From Candidatus Sulfotelmatobacter sp. (GTDB lineage: Bacteria; Acidobacteriota; Terriglobia; Terriglobales; Acidobacteriaceae), in NCBI GenBank assembly GCA_030041215.1, contig JASHOH010000026.1, positions 1 through 53,604 of the forward strand: 53,604 nt of DNA. Direction: 5' to 3'. Positions 41,679 through 50,718 of the stretch are shown in pieces. Under the pieces are notes generated by a model. It worked only from the letters and a program-made list of their open reading frames with translations. It was not told the origin of the DNA and ran no database searches. The translations under genes were made by a program, and so were the position numbers. The stretch's first letter is position 1. Every line of letters begins with the position of its first letter.

Positions 41679-43742
41679 ATGCGATTCGTACGTTTCCTCT
41701 GTCTGCATACAATCTTTTTAGTCACGGCGCTGAGCGTCACTGCATGGACGCAGGAGCCGCCCACTGCTCCCGTTCCGCAAAACACGCGGGAAACGCAACC
41801 GCTGCCGGTGCAGAATTTTGCCCAGCCGGTTTCGCACTTTCCCAACCCCATTGCTCCCTACCAGCCGCGGTATTTGCCACCGCCGAATCTGGCTAACACG
41901 CCGCGTATTGATACGTTGATCCGCGATGGAAAACTCTACTTGTCGCTGAATGATGCTATCGCCCTCGCGCTGGAGAACAATCTCGATATCTCGATCGCGC
42001 GTTACAACCTGAATATTGCGGATACCGACGTTCTGCGCGCCAAGGCCGGTGCCAGCATTCTAGGCGTGAACGCTGGCGTTGTTCAGAACACCCCCGGCGG
42101 AGGCATCGGCGGCATTGGTGCAACTGCCGGCCTGTCGTCGGGCGGCACCAGTCTGGGAGCTGGTGGAATTGGCGCCGGTACGAACGGATTAGTGAGTTCT
42201 ACGCTGGGCTTTGGACCGCCGATCACCAGTTTCGACCCGGTTCTCACCGGAACTTTGCAGGAGGATCATTTGAGCCAAACCGCTACCACCATTTTTCAAG
42301 GCGTATTTCCGGGCAGTACGGTGGCCCAGAACACTGGCACGGTGGATTTCGCCTACAGCCAGGGATTCCATTGGGGCATGAATTTACAAGTAGGGTTCAA
42401 TAACCAGCGGCAAACTACCAACAGTTTCTTTACAAGTGTAAGCCCAGCTCTGAATTCCAACTTCAGGGCTACAGTGACCCAACCCATATTGCAGGGTTTC
42501 GGATTTCCTGCCATTACGCGTTTCATCCGCATCGCGAAAAATAACCGCGAGCTCACCGATGTCGCCTTTCGCCTGCAAATCATCGACTCCGTCGATCAAA
42601 TTGAAAACATTTACTGGGATCTGGTCTACGGCTATGAGAACGCGCGGGTGCAAAACGAGAACTTGGCCTTCGCCCAGAAAACGCTTTCGGATACCAAGAA
42701 GCAGGTCGAGATTGGCAGCCTTGCTCCGATCGAGGTGGTAAGGGCGCAGAGTACTGTAGCTCAAGATCAACAGTTGGTAACGCAGGCGCAGACCAATCTT
42801 CAGTTGGAGCAACTGCTGATGAAGAATGCGCTGACGCGCACTCTTAAAGATCCTACGCTGGCTACGGCAGAAGTGATTCCGACGTCGACGATGGATATTC
42901 CTGCGCAGGAAGAAGTTGTGCCCACCGAAGACCTGATCAATGAGGCGCTTCGCCATCGCGCCGAGCTTGTTGAGTCGCGCATTGATTTGAACAGCCGCGA
43001 CATGAGCAATAAGGCAGTACGGGGCGCATTGTTGCCAACCCTCAACCTCTACGCCTACTACGGCGGCGTGGGAATCGGCGGCGCACAAAATCCTCACAAT
43101 GAATGTATTAACCTGCCGCAGGAGCTACAGGTGTTCGGCTGCGCCGGCACCAGTCCGAGCGAGCTGCCGCTGTTTGCCACGACCCCCATCGGAGCCACGC
43201 TCAACCAGCTAGTCAACTCCACGAACCCGGACAAAGGCGTGGGACTTTCTCTGAACATTCCTTTGCGTAATCGTGCGGCCCAGGCCGTACAGATTCGTTC
43301 GGAGCTCGAATACCGCCAGGCGCAGATGCGCCTGCAGCAGATCGAAAACCAGGTGGGTATCGAAGTCCGCAACGCGCAGTACGCGGTGCAGCAGAACCGC
43401 GCCAGCGTGGACTCGGCGCGGGCCGCAGTCGAACTTGGCCGCCAGTCGTTGGATGCCGAGCAGAAGAAATATCAGTTCGGCACTTCGACCAACACGCTGG
43501 TGCTGCAATACCAGAGCCAGCTGGCTACGGCCGAATCAACGCTGGTCAATGCCCAGGTAGCATATGAAAAGTCGCGGCTTGAGCTCGACCGCGCCACGGG
43601 CCAGTTGCTTGATCACTTCGGCATCAGCATCGATGACGCTGTGCGGGGGCAGGTCACGCACATGCCTAACGTGCCGTTTATCAAGCAGCGCATGGATACG
43701 CCATCGGTGGCGCAACCCGCGCTGCAGGGCGCGCAGCAATAG
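41679..43742 (+). CDS. TolC-family outer-membrane channel protein, copy 1
   Basis: A 687-residue outer-membrane efflux protein with a signal peptide (about 1-24, ending AWTQ). After a Pro/Gln-rich stretch comes the first outer-membrane-efflux repeat (KLYLSLNDAIALALENNLDISIARYNLNIADTD, about 86-118). A Gly-rich insert (about 130-180) and a variable region follow, then the long coiled coils (FRLQIIDSVDQIENIYWDLVYGYENARVQNE and the second half with LEYRQAQMRLQQIENQVGIEVRNAQYAVQQN). It would be the exit duct of a tripartite pump or type I system, but no inner-membrane or adaptor gene is adjacent. It is followed by a close paralogue. Confidence 0.88.
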   Translation: MRFVRFLCLHTIFLVTALSVTAWTQEPPTAPVPQNTRETQPLPVQNFAQPVSHFPNPIAPYQPRYLPPPNLANTPRIDTLIRDGKLYLSLNDAIALALENNLDISIARYNLNIADTDVLRAKAGASILGVNAGVVQNTPGGGIGGIGATAGLSSGGTSLGAGGIGAGTNGLVSSTLGFGPPITSFDPVLTGTLQEDHLSQTATTIFQGVFPGSTVAQNTGTVDFAYSQGFHWGMNLQVGFNNQRQTTNSFFTSVSPALNSNFRATVTQPILQGFGFPAITRFIRIAKNNRELTDVAFRLQIIDSVDQIENIYWDLVYGYENARVQNENLAFAQKTLSDTKKQVEIGSLAPIEVVRAQSTVAQDQQLVTQAQTNLQLEQLLMKNALTRTLKDPTLATAEVIPTSTMDIPAQEEVVPTEDLINEALRHRAELVESRIDLNSRDMSNKAVRGALLPTLNLYAYYGGVGIGGAQNPHNECINLPQELQVFGCAGTSPSELPLFATTPIGATLNQLVNSTNPDKGVGLSLNIPLRNRAAQAVQIRSELEYRQAQMRLQQIENQVGIEVRNAQYAVQQNRASVDSARAAVELGRQSLDAEQKKYQFGTSTNTLVLQYQSQLATAESTLVNAQVAYEKSRLELDRATGQLLDHFGISIDDAVRGQVTHMPNVPFIKQRMDTPSVAQPALQGAQQ

Positions 43743-44041
43743 ATACCGCTGGACTTCAGGCGTCCCTCTTTGGATGGAATGGCAGCCCCAGCGCTGGCAA
43801 GCTGAGGTGCGTCTGCTGGAGCTCTGGAGCTGCCATTGGATGCTCTGGGCAAAGACTCAAGCCTCGGTCCTATACGCGAACAATTCTTTACAATCCCTTT
43901 CCCGTCGTTCCCGTCCTTATATCGCTAAGATGAAGTAACGGTCTTATTCTGAGCGCATCCAAAGTCTTTCCAAATTCGTCAGGGCTGGTTTCTGGCACTG
44001 AGCGATTTTGTGCTCGATTTTTGCATTGGAGGAGACGAACT
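43743..44041. other. intergenic region between the two TolC-like genes
   Basis: 299 bases with no supported gene. It ends with GGAGGAG (44028-44034), the ribosome binding site that fixes the next start. No terminator with a T-run was recognised, so read-through from copy 1 to copy 2 is possible. Confidence 0.5.
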
Positions 44042-46156
44042 ATGTCTTTGATGTTCTTCCGTGAGATGGCAAACGCGCGGCATCGGATTAGCATGTTGCC
44101 CGCCTTGGCAGCCCTCGCGTGTGTGCTGCCCACGCCCCGGTCAATTGCACAAGCGACTCCAGCAACGCCCGCGCCGCAGACTGCGTCGGCACCCGCGCAG
44201 GCGGTTCATTTACAGGATTATTCCAAGCCGAGATCGGCCTTCCCGCATTTCCTGCAGCCCTACCAGCCGCAGGAAATTCCCCAGCCCAATCTCAGCAATT
44301 CGCCTCGTGTCGATTCGCTGATGCATGACGGCAAGATTTATCTTTCTATCGACGATGCCGTTGCTCTCGCGCTGGAAAATAATCTCGACATTGATATTGC
44401 CCGTTATAACCTCAACATTGCCGACACTGACTACCTGCGTGCAAAGTCTGGAGCGAATATTCTCGGCGTTAATGCAGGCATTGTGCAAAATACTCCCGGG
44501 AGTGGTGTAGGCGGGCTGGGAGGGACGGTTGGCTCAGGCACCGGAGGCACGAGCGTGGCGGCCGCCGGCGTAGCGACGGGAACAAATGGATTGGTCAGTT
44601 CGACCCTCGGAATCGGATCAACGATCACCAGCTTTGACCCCATCATCACTAGCACGTTGCAGCTTGATAAAAACAATACCGAATCAGTAAGCATATTGAG
44701 CCCTGTGCCTGTCGTCGCAGAGAACACTTACACCGCAAATTTCTCTTACACTCAAGGTTTCGATTGGGGAGGCGCTTTAACGGTAGGTTTCAACAATACT
44801 CATGCAACTACTAACAATCCAACGAATCTTTTGAGCCCCGAGCTGAGCTCAAACTTTCAAGCTAGGTTCACGCAAAATCTGCTACAGGGATTCGGCGCTC
44901 TGCCCAACACGCGTTTTATCCGTATCGCGAAAAACAATCGCGAGATCTCCGACGTTGCCTTCCGCCTGCAAATCATTACTACCGTCGATCAGATCGAAAA
45001 TATGTATTGGGACCTCGTCTACGCATACGAGAACGTGCGCGTGCAACAGGAAGCGCTTACCTACGCGCAAAAGGCCCTGGAAGACTCGAAGAAGCAGGCG
45101 CAAGTCGGGACGGCTCCGCCCATTCAGGTCGTCAGTTCACAGAGCACGGTCGCGACCGATCAGCAAAACTTGATTGTTGCTCAGAATAACCTTGAGTTGC
45201 AGGAACTGCTCGTGAAGAACGCGCTCAGCCGCAGCATCGAAGATCCCATACTGGCGGAAGCTGATGTGATACCGACATCGGTGATGGCAATTCCGCAGCA
45301 AGAACCCGTGGTTCCAACGCAAGACCTGATCAGTCAGGCCCTTGGTCACCGCGCCGAACTCGTGGAGTCGCGCATCGATCTGAATTCGCGAGATCTCAGC
45401 GCCAAGGCGGTGCGAAACGCCATGCTGCCCACGCTCGATGCGTTTGCGTACTACGGAGGATCGGGAATAGGGGGCAACATCAATCCGACAGTGCCCAACT
45501 GTACGACCGGAGCCAAGTATTGCTACACTCCGGTCACCAATCCCCCGCCGTTCCAGACCGCGACTAGCGTTGGCTATGGCGGAACCCTGAACCAGCTTGT
45601 GAACTCCACGGCGCCCGATAAAGGTGTCGGCCTTACGCTGAATATTCCGCTGCGCAATCGCGAAGCACAGGCGAATCAAGTCCGCGCCGAGCTCGAATAC
45701 CGCCAGGCGCAGGTGCGCTTGCACCAGCTTGAGAATCAGGTGCGCATCGAGGTGCGCAACGCGCAATTTGACGTAAAGCAGAACCGGGTGGCAGTGGAAG
45801 CAGCGCAATCCGCCGTTGACTTCGCCCGCCAGACGTTTGATGCCGATCAGCAGAAATTAAAGGTAGGACTCACCATAATAAGCGCGGTCTTGCAGGATGC
45901 CTCAACTCTGACCACGGCTGAATCCAACCTGGTGTCGGCCAAAGCAGCATATGAAAAATCGCGCATTGAACTTGATCGTGCCACCGGATTGCTACTCGAC
46001 CATTCCAACATTGATGTCGCGGAAGCCACGCGTGGCCAAGTCACGCATCTCCCGCAGGTGCCCTATGTTGCGCCGCGGCAGGATGTGACGCCCCAGAGCC
46101 AGCCGAATCAAACGCCTCAGGGCGCGCCTCCGCACCAGGCGGGAGGTCAGATGTGA
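44042..46156 (+). CDS. TolC-family outer-membrane channel protein, copy 2
   Basis: A 704-residue paralogue of the preceding gene, in tandem with it. Long stretches match, for example DGKIYLSIDDAVALALENN, ARYNLNIADTDYLRAK, FIRIAKNNRE, DVAFRLQI and HRAELVESRIDLNSRD. It has a signal peptide (about 15-38, ending SIAQA), an Ala/Pro/Gln-rich segment, a Gly-rich insert (about 150-190) and both efflux repeats; the C terminus is Gln/Pro-rich. ATG 44042 is chosen because GGAGGAG lies seven bases upstream; an earlier in-frame TTG at 44021 would be buried in that region. No pump partner genes are nearby. Confidence 0.88.
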   Translation: MSLMFFREMANARHRISMLPALAALACVLPTPRSIAQATPATPAPQTASAPAQAVHLQDYSKPRSAFPHFLQPYQPQEIPQPNLSNSPRVDSLMHDGKIYLSIDDAVALALENNLDIDIARYNLNIADTDYLRAKSGANILGVNAGIVQNTPGSGVGGLGGTVGSGTGGTSVAAAGVATGTNGLVSSTLGIGSTITSFDPIITSTLQLDKNNTESVSILSPVPVVAENTYTANFSYTQGFDWGGALTVGFNNTHATTNNPTNLLSPELSSNFQARFTQNLLQGFGALPNTRFIRIAKNNREISDVAFRLQIITTVDQIENMYWDLVYAYENVRVQQEALTYAQKALEDSKKQAQVGTAPPIQVVSSQSTVATDQQNLIVAQNNLELQELLVKNALSRSIEDPILAEADVIPTSVMAIPQQEPVVPTQDLISQALGHRAELVESRIDLNSRDLSAKAVRNAMLPTLDAFAYYGGSGIGGNINPTVPNCTTGAKYCYTPVTNPPPFQTATSVGYGGTLNQLVNSTAPDKGVGLTLNIPLRNREAQANQVRAELEYRQAQVRLHQLENQVRIEVRNAQFDVKQNRVAVEAAQSAVDFARQTFDADQQKLKVGLTIISAVLQDASTLTTAESNLVSAKAAYEKSRIELDRATGLLLDHSNIDVAEATRGQVTHLPQVPYVAPRQDVTPQSQPNQTPQGAPPHQAGGQM

Positions 46157-46194
46157 GCGCATTGTCGGCCTAATTGGACGTATCAGGCAAAACA

Positions 46195-46275
46195 TTGTTG
46201 ATTTCTCTTTGTTGATTGATGATTGAAAAGCTGTTGAGCGGAAACGACAATCGGCAATCAACAATCGCTCAATTC
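46195..46275. repeat. paired heptad arrays before the glycosyltransferase
   Basis: Left array 46195-46229 with units such as TTGTTGA and TTGATGA; right array 46248-46275 with CAATCGG, CAATCAA and CAATCGC. The words are mutual reverse complements (TTGATTG against CAATCAA) with an 18-base spacer. The right array ends three bases before the start codon at 46279. Confidence 0.7.
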
Positions 46276-46278
46276 TCC

Positions 46279-47088
46279 ATGACGCTCTCGGTCGCCGTCG
46301 TCGCAATGGATGAAGAGGCCAACATCGGCCGCACGCTGGCGAGCGTGCGCTGGGCCGATGAAATTGTGCTAGTCGACTCCGGTTCGAAAGACCGCACCTG
46401 CGAGATCGCGCGCGAATATGGAGCTCGGGTGATCGTCGAGCCCTGGCGCGGTTATGTAGCGCAGAAACAATACGCGATTGATCTGTGCACAAAAGACTGG
46501 GTGCTGCTGCTCGATGCCGACGAGGAAGTCAGCCCCGGATTGGGGGAAGAAATTCGTGCTGCGATCAACGATCCTCACGCAGCGAGTGGCTATACACTTC
46601 CGCGAAAGAATTTATTTCTTGGCCGCTGGATTCGCCACGGCGGATTCTATCCCGATCCCAAGTTGCGTCTTTTTCGCCGAGGCCAGGGATTTGTTACGGG
46701 GCACGATCCCCACGATCGTTGTGAATTGAAGCCCGACGTTCCTCAACAGACAAAGCAATTCAAGAATGCTCTGGTGCACTATACATATCCGAACCTCACG
46801 CTGTATCTCGGGCACATGAACCGCTATTCGTCACTCGGCGCCCAGCTCGCCATTGCAAAGGGCCGCCGCAGCTTCAGCCTGGCAAATATCGCGGCGCGCC
46901 CCCTCTTAACGTTCATTTACAACTATTTCTTCCGCCTGGGATTTCTCGACGGCCGCGAGGGCCTGCTCCTTCACCTCTACCACTCTGGATATGTCTCCTG
47001 GAAGTACGCTAAAGCCTGGGAACTCGCGCGCACAGGGGAAAATTCTGAAAATGCGGCTGACCGACCGGTCGTTAGCACAAAAACGTGA
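46279..47088 (+). CDS. family 2 glycosyltransferase (WaaE/KdtX-like)
   Basis: A 269-residue GT-A-fold glycosyltransferase. It has the N-terminal SVAVVAMDEEANIGRTL, the nucleotide-sugar pocket EIVLVDSGSKDRT, and the metal-binding DAD at 79-81 (LLLDADEEVS). Then come GGFYPDPKLRLFRR and HYTYPNLTLYL, as in LPS-core glucosyltransferases of the WaaE/KdtX group. A hydrophobic segment (PLLTFIYNYFFRLGF) near the C terminus may associate with the membrane. ATG 46279 is preferred over upstream starts because these lie in the heptad arrays. Transfer to the LPS core is inference. Confidence 0.82.
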   Translation: MTLSVAVVAMDEEANIGRTLASVRWADEIVLVDSGSKDRTCEIAREYGARVIVEPWRGYVAQKQYAIDLCTKDWVLLLDADEEVSPGLGEEIRAAINDPHAASGYTLPRKNLFLGRWIRHGGFYPDPKLRLFRRGQGFVTGHDPHDRCELKPDVPQQTKQFKNALVHYTYPNLTLYLGHMNRYSSLGAQLAIAKGRRSFSLANIAARPLLTFIYNYFFRLGFLDGREGLLLHLYHSGYVSWKYAKAWELARTGENSENAADRPVVSTKT

Positions 47089-47142
47089 GTACCTTGCCGA
47101 CCGGCACACGCTTCCCTATCATCAGATATCACTGAGGAGCAC

Positions 47143-48939
47143 ATGCCGGAGAAAACTCCCAAGCCGCAGGTCGCTGAAAGTCCAATCGCCGACGTTTTTG
47201 AAAACCGCCATCCTTCCGAAGCCGAGAAAAATTGGGCAGAGAAGACGCTTGCTCCTACGCTGGAAAAAAATCCCGAACGGCCCATTGGCGCGCCCACTGG
47301 CGTGAACGTCGACGAGCAGGGCCATGCTCGCTTTACCACGATTTCCGGCATGCCCATCCGCCGCCTTTATACGCAGGGTGATCTTGCCGAGGATTGGAGC
47401 GAAGAAAAATATCTCGGTTATCCCGGTCAGCCCCCTTACACGCGCGGCATTCACGCTACTGGCTACCGCGGCAAGCTCTATACCATGCGACAGTTTTCGG
47501 GGTTCGCTTCGCCAGAAGAAACCAACCAGCGGTACAAGTACCTGCTCGAACATGGCGGTGGAGGGCTTTCTGTCGCGTTCGATTTACCCACGCTGATGGG
47601 CTATGACTCTGACCATGCCGCGAGCGAGGGTGAAGTCGGCAAATGCGGAGTGGCCATCGATTCACTGGAAGACATGGAAATCCTGTTCAGCGGCATCGAT
47701 CTGGAGAAAACGACCGTTTCGATGACGATTAATTCGCCTGCCTCAGTGCTGTGGGCAATGTATCTGGTAGTGGCAGAAAAGCAGGGCGCCGACTGGAAGA
47801 AGATTTCTGGCACGATTCAAAATGACATACTCAAGGAATACATCGCACAGAAGGAATATATTTATCCGCCCGCGCCTTCGATGCGGCTGGTAATCGACAC
47901 ATTCGAGTTTGGATCAAAATTCACGCCACGCTTCAACACCATTTCCATCAGCGGCTATCACATTCGCGAGGCCGGGTCGACCGCGCTCCAGGAACTGGCG
48001 TTTACCCTTTACGATGGAATTGAATATGTCGAATGGGCACGGAAGCGCGGTCTTGATGTTGACGAGTTCGGGCCGCGACTCAGCTTCTTCTTCAATGCAC
48101 ATAATGATTTCTTCGAGGAGATCGCCAAGTACCGTGCTGCACGAAAAATCTGGGCGCGCGTGATGCAGGAGCGCTTCGAAGCCAAAAATCAGCGGACCTG
48201 GCTGATGCGCTTCCACACGCAGACGGCAGGAGTTTCCTTACCCGCGCAACAACCGATGAACAATATCGCTCGCGTTGCTTTGCAGGCCTTAGCCGCCGTT
48301 CTGGGCGGCACGCAGTCCTTGCATTGCGACTCCTATGACGAAGCTTTGGCTTTGCCTACGGAAGAAGCCGCCCGCATCGCGCTGCGCACCCAGCAAATCA
48401 TCGCTTACGAATCGGGCATAACACAAACTGTGGATCCTCTCGGCGGTTCGTATTTCCTAGAAAGTCTAACTCTGCAAATGGAAAACGGGGCCTTCGACTA
48501 CTTCGGCAAGCTGGACGCGATCGGCGGCATGGTGAAAGCTATCGAACGCGGCTATCCGCAAAAAGAAATTGCCGAATCGGCCTATCAATACCAACGAGCC
48601 GTTGAGGCGAAAGAAAAAATCATCGTCGGCGTGAACGAATTCACGATCGAAGAAGCACCGCCGCAGATTCTCTATATCGATGAAACCGTCGCCCGGCAGC
48701 AGTCGGCCAAGCTAAAAGCCTTGCGCGCCCGAAGGTCAAATGATCAGGTGAGCCGCACGCTTGATGCTCTAAAGAAAGCTGCGGCGCAGGAGCCACAGGG
48801 GGGCGCAAATGGGAACATCTCTCCTGCCAATACCATGCCCTATATCATCGACGCCGTGCGCGCCTATGCTACCGTGGGCGAAATCTGTGATGCGCTGCGC
48901 GAGGTATATGGCAGCTATACGGAAACCAGCATCACGTAG
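47143..48939 (+). CDS. methylmalonyl-CoA mutase large (substrate-binding) subunit
   Basis: A 598-residue acyl-CoA mutase of the B12-dependent group, converting (R)-methylmalonyl-CoA to succinyl-CoA or a related pair. The substrate barrel is complete: [88 protein letters not shown] and [11 protein letters not shown]. The protein ends at ETSIT without the DxHxxG B12-binding domain, so it needs a separate small subunit, as in archaeal and many acidobacterial enzymes. No such gene is next to it. It is 54 bases after the glycosyltransferase. Confidence 0.88.
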   Translation: MPEKTPKPQVAESPIADVFENRHPSEAEKNWAEKTLAPTLEKNPERPIGAPTGVNVDEQGHARFTTISGMPIRRLYTQGDLAEDWSEEKYLGYPGQPPYTRGIHATGYRGKLYTMRQFSGFASPEETNQRYKYLLEHGGGGLSVAFDLPTLMGYDSDHAASEGEVGKCGVAIDSLEDMEILFSGIDLEKTTVSMTINSPASVLWAMYLVVAEKQGADWKKISGTIQNDILKEYIAQKEYIYPPAPSMRLVIDTFEFGSKFTPRFNTISISGYHIREAGSTALQELAFTLYDGIEYVEWARKRGLDVDEFGPRLSFFFNAHNDFFEEIAKYRAARKIWARVMQERFEAKNQRTWLMRFHTQTAGVSLPAQQPMNNIARVALQALAAVLGGTQSLHCDSYDEALALPTEEAARIALRTQQIIAYESGITQTVDPLGGSYFLESLTLQMENGAFDYFGKLDAIGGMVKAIERGYPQKEIAESAYQYQRAVEAKEKIIVGVNEFTIEEAPPQILYIDETVARQQSAKLKALRARRSNDQVSRTLDALKKAAAQEPQGGANGNISPANTMPYIIDAVRAYATVGEICDALREVYGSYTETSIT

Positions 48940-48981
48940 CTTTTCGCGAACCGCTTCTTCGCACAAAAATCCGAAAATACC

Positions 48982-49788
48982 CTATGGCGCCTGCTCTGCC
49001 ACTCGCAGGTGAGGTTCGACCAGGGCGATCAACTGGTCTTTGAGGTACGGTCCGCTGGCCAGCAATCCCGAGAGCAGCGGATCGCGGCGATTTGCAAGCA
49101 AGTTGCTTTTGTCGAGCGTACTGACAAAGCCACCCGCGCTTTGTACTAACGCAACTCCGGCAACGACGTCCCACTCGTGCTTTGGAGTCAGCGTGAAGGT
49201 AACGTCAGCCAATCCGGCCGAAACCAGAGCCAGCTTGTAGGCGACCGAGCCCATCGGCCGGATATTGAAGACACCGTTCTCAAAAGGCTTCCACTCGCCG
49301 CGTTTGACTTCGCTGCGGCTTGCGAGAACCAGCGCGCCTTCCAGGGTTCTGCGCTGGCTGGGCCGCGCCAGCTTGCCGTTGTACGTTACCCCCGAATCGA
49401 TCGATCCGAGAAAAGTTTCGTCGGTTGCTGGATTGTAGATGCCCCCGGCTACCGGTCGGCCGTCTTCGACAAATCCAATCGAAGCGCAAAACTCCGGAAT
49501 TCCGGTCACGAACTCGCGCGTGCCGTCGAGCGGATCGACTACCCAAACCCGGGAACGCTGCAAGCGGACCGGATCGTCGACACTTTCTTCCGAGAGCCAC
49601 CCTTCGCCTTCGCGCAGCAATTCCTTGCGCAGAACGGCATCGAGAGCTCGATCGGCCTCGGTCACCGGATCATGACCGATCTTGTACTCGGTCTCAATCG
49701 CTCCCGGCGTGGACCGGGCAAACACTGCTCGAGAAGCCTCAAGGGCAGCGTAGATGCGTTTCAGAATGTCGGAGTAGTTTGAAGCCAT
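48982..49788 (-). CDS. cysQ: 3'(2'),5'-bisphosphate nucleotidase / inositol monophosphatase-like
   Basis: A 268-residue metal-dependent phosphatase of the inositol monophosphatase superfamily. Metal ligands are in SEES (about 66-69), VVDPLDGTREFVTG (about 83-96) and HEWDVVAG (about 208-215). CysQ hydrolyses 3'-phosphoadenosine 5'-phosphate from sulfation or sulfate reduction. The Sat-CysC gene nearby on the same strand favours CysQ over inositol monophosphatase (inference). It is separated from the TauE/SafE gene by 109 bases that include the nonamer patch. Confidence 0.75.
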   Translation of the reverse strand: MASNYSDILKRIYAALEASRAVFARSTPGAIETEYKIGHDPVTEADRALDAVLRKELLREGEGWLSEESVDDPVRLQRSRVWVVDPLDGTREFVTGIPEFCASIGFVEDGRPVAGGIYNPATDETFLGSIDSGVTYNGKLARPSQRRTLEGALVLASRSEVKRGEWKPFENGVFNIRPMGSVAYKLALVSAGLADVTFTLTPKHEWDVVAGVALVQSAGGFVSTLDKSNLLANRRDPLLSGLLASGPYLKDQLIALVEPHLRVAEQAP

Positions 49789-49852
49789 AATAATTTTCTA
49801 GCCTGCGCTGCATCGGAATCCTTACAGCTTTTTCTGTCGTAAGTTCTTCTCT

Positions 49853-49881
49853 AAACACAGAGGACACAGAAGCGCACAGCG
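49853..49881. repeat. ACACAGAGG nonamer patch, second site
   Basis: Three 9-base units, ACACAGAGG, ACACAGAAG and CGCACAGCG, between the CysQ-like gene and the TauE/SafE stop. Same word as at 9380-9400. Confidence 0.6.
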
Positions 49882-49897
49882 TAAACCGATTCAACGA

Positions 49898-50668
49898 TCA
49901 TGCCATCAACATGCGCGTCCCGGTGGCCAGCAATACTGCGCAGAGAATGCGCCGCAGCCAGGGAACTGGAACTCGCGTGCTCAGGTAAGAACCGAGCAGT
50001 CCGCCCGGAACCGAACCCAGCAGCAACGCACCAACCAGATGCGGATCGATATTGTTGTTTATCTTGAAATGCAAAATGCTGGTTACCCCGGTGAGCAGCA
50101 ACGCGTGCACGATGTCGGTTCCAACCATCACCTTGGGCTGAAAGCTGTAGAACAGCAGCAACAGCATCATCACGATGCTGCCCGAACCGACCGAAGTGAT
50201 GCCCACCAGAAAGCCGGCTACCAGCCCGATCAGGCCCATCCACGCAAAGGACTTAATCGTGGACGGACGCACCGCGGCGCGGTCTTCGAGCTTCTTCTGA
50301 AAAAACAAAAAACCGGGAATGACGACCAGCAAAACTCCAACCGCGACTGTGATGAAGTGATTGACGCCGTTGCCGCGTGTGGCGCGCAGATAGTGGAGAA
50401 AACTCACGCCCACATACGAGCCCGGTGCGCTTCCCACGATCAATGCCAGCACTACCTTGCGGCGCACGGTGCCACGCTTCAGATGGACGGCGCTGGCACC
50501 GATCTTAGTAACAAAGTTGAACAGAGCGTCGGAGCCCACGGCGCGAAGCGGCGGCACGTGCAAGCCGAAGATCAGAATTGGAAGCAGCAGCACTCCGCCA
50601 CCGACTCCCGTCATTCCGATCAGGGTCCCGACGAAGAACCCCACCAGGCTCTTGATCATCAGATCCAT
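49898..50668 (-). CDS. TauE/SafE-family sulfite or sulfonate transporter
   Basis: A 256-residue integral membrane protein with about seven or eight hydrophobic segments. It has the two family half-repeats: GTLIGMTGVGGGVLLLPIL (about 14-32) and VAGFLVGITSVGSGSIVMMLLLL (about 148-170), with GSDALFNFVTKIGASAVH and GTDIVHALLLTGVTSILHF. The family exports sulfite, sulfonates or related anions; the direction and substrate here are not certain. Placement between Sat-CysC and CysQ suggests handling of sulfite or sulfate. Confidence 0.88.
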   Translation of the reverse strand: MDLMIKSLVGFFVGTLIGMTGVGGGVLLLPILIFGLHVPPLRAVGSDALFNFVTKIGASAVHLKRGTVRRKVVLALIVGSAPGSYVGVSFLHYLRATRGNGVNHFITVAVGVLLVVIPGFLFFQKKLEDRAAVRPSTIKSFAWMGLIGLVAGFLVGITSVGSGSIVMMLLLLFYSFQPKVMVGTDIVHALLLTGVTSILHFKINNNIDPHLVGALLLGSVPGGLLGSYLSTRVPVPWLRRILCAVLLATGTRMLMA

Positions 50669-50718
50669 GGGCGTACCGGTTTCAGCCTGTCACTCCGCTG
50701 CGAGGCTCCTCCTTTCCG

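Noticed and set aside
3101-46275. CRISPR array as explanation for the periodic intergenic repeats
   Set aside because: The units are 7 bases with no unique spacers, the words differ between loci, and no cas gene is present.
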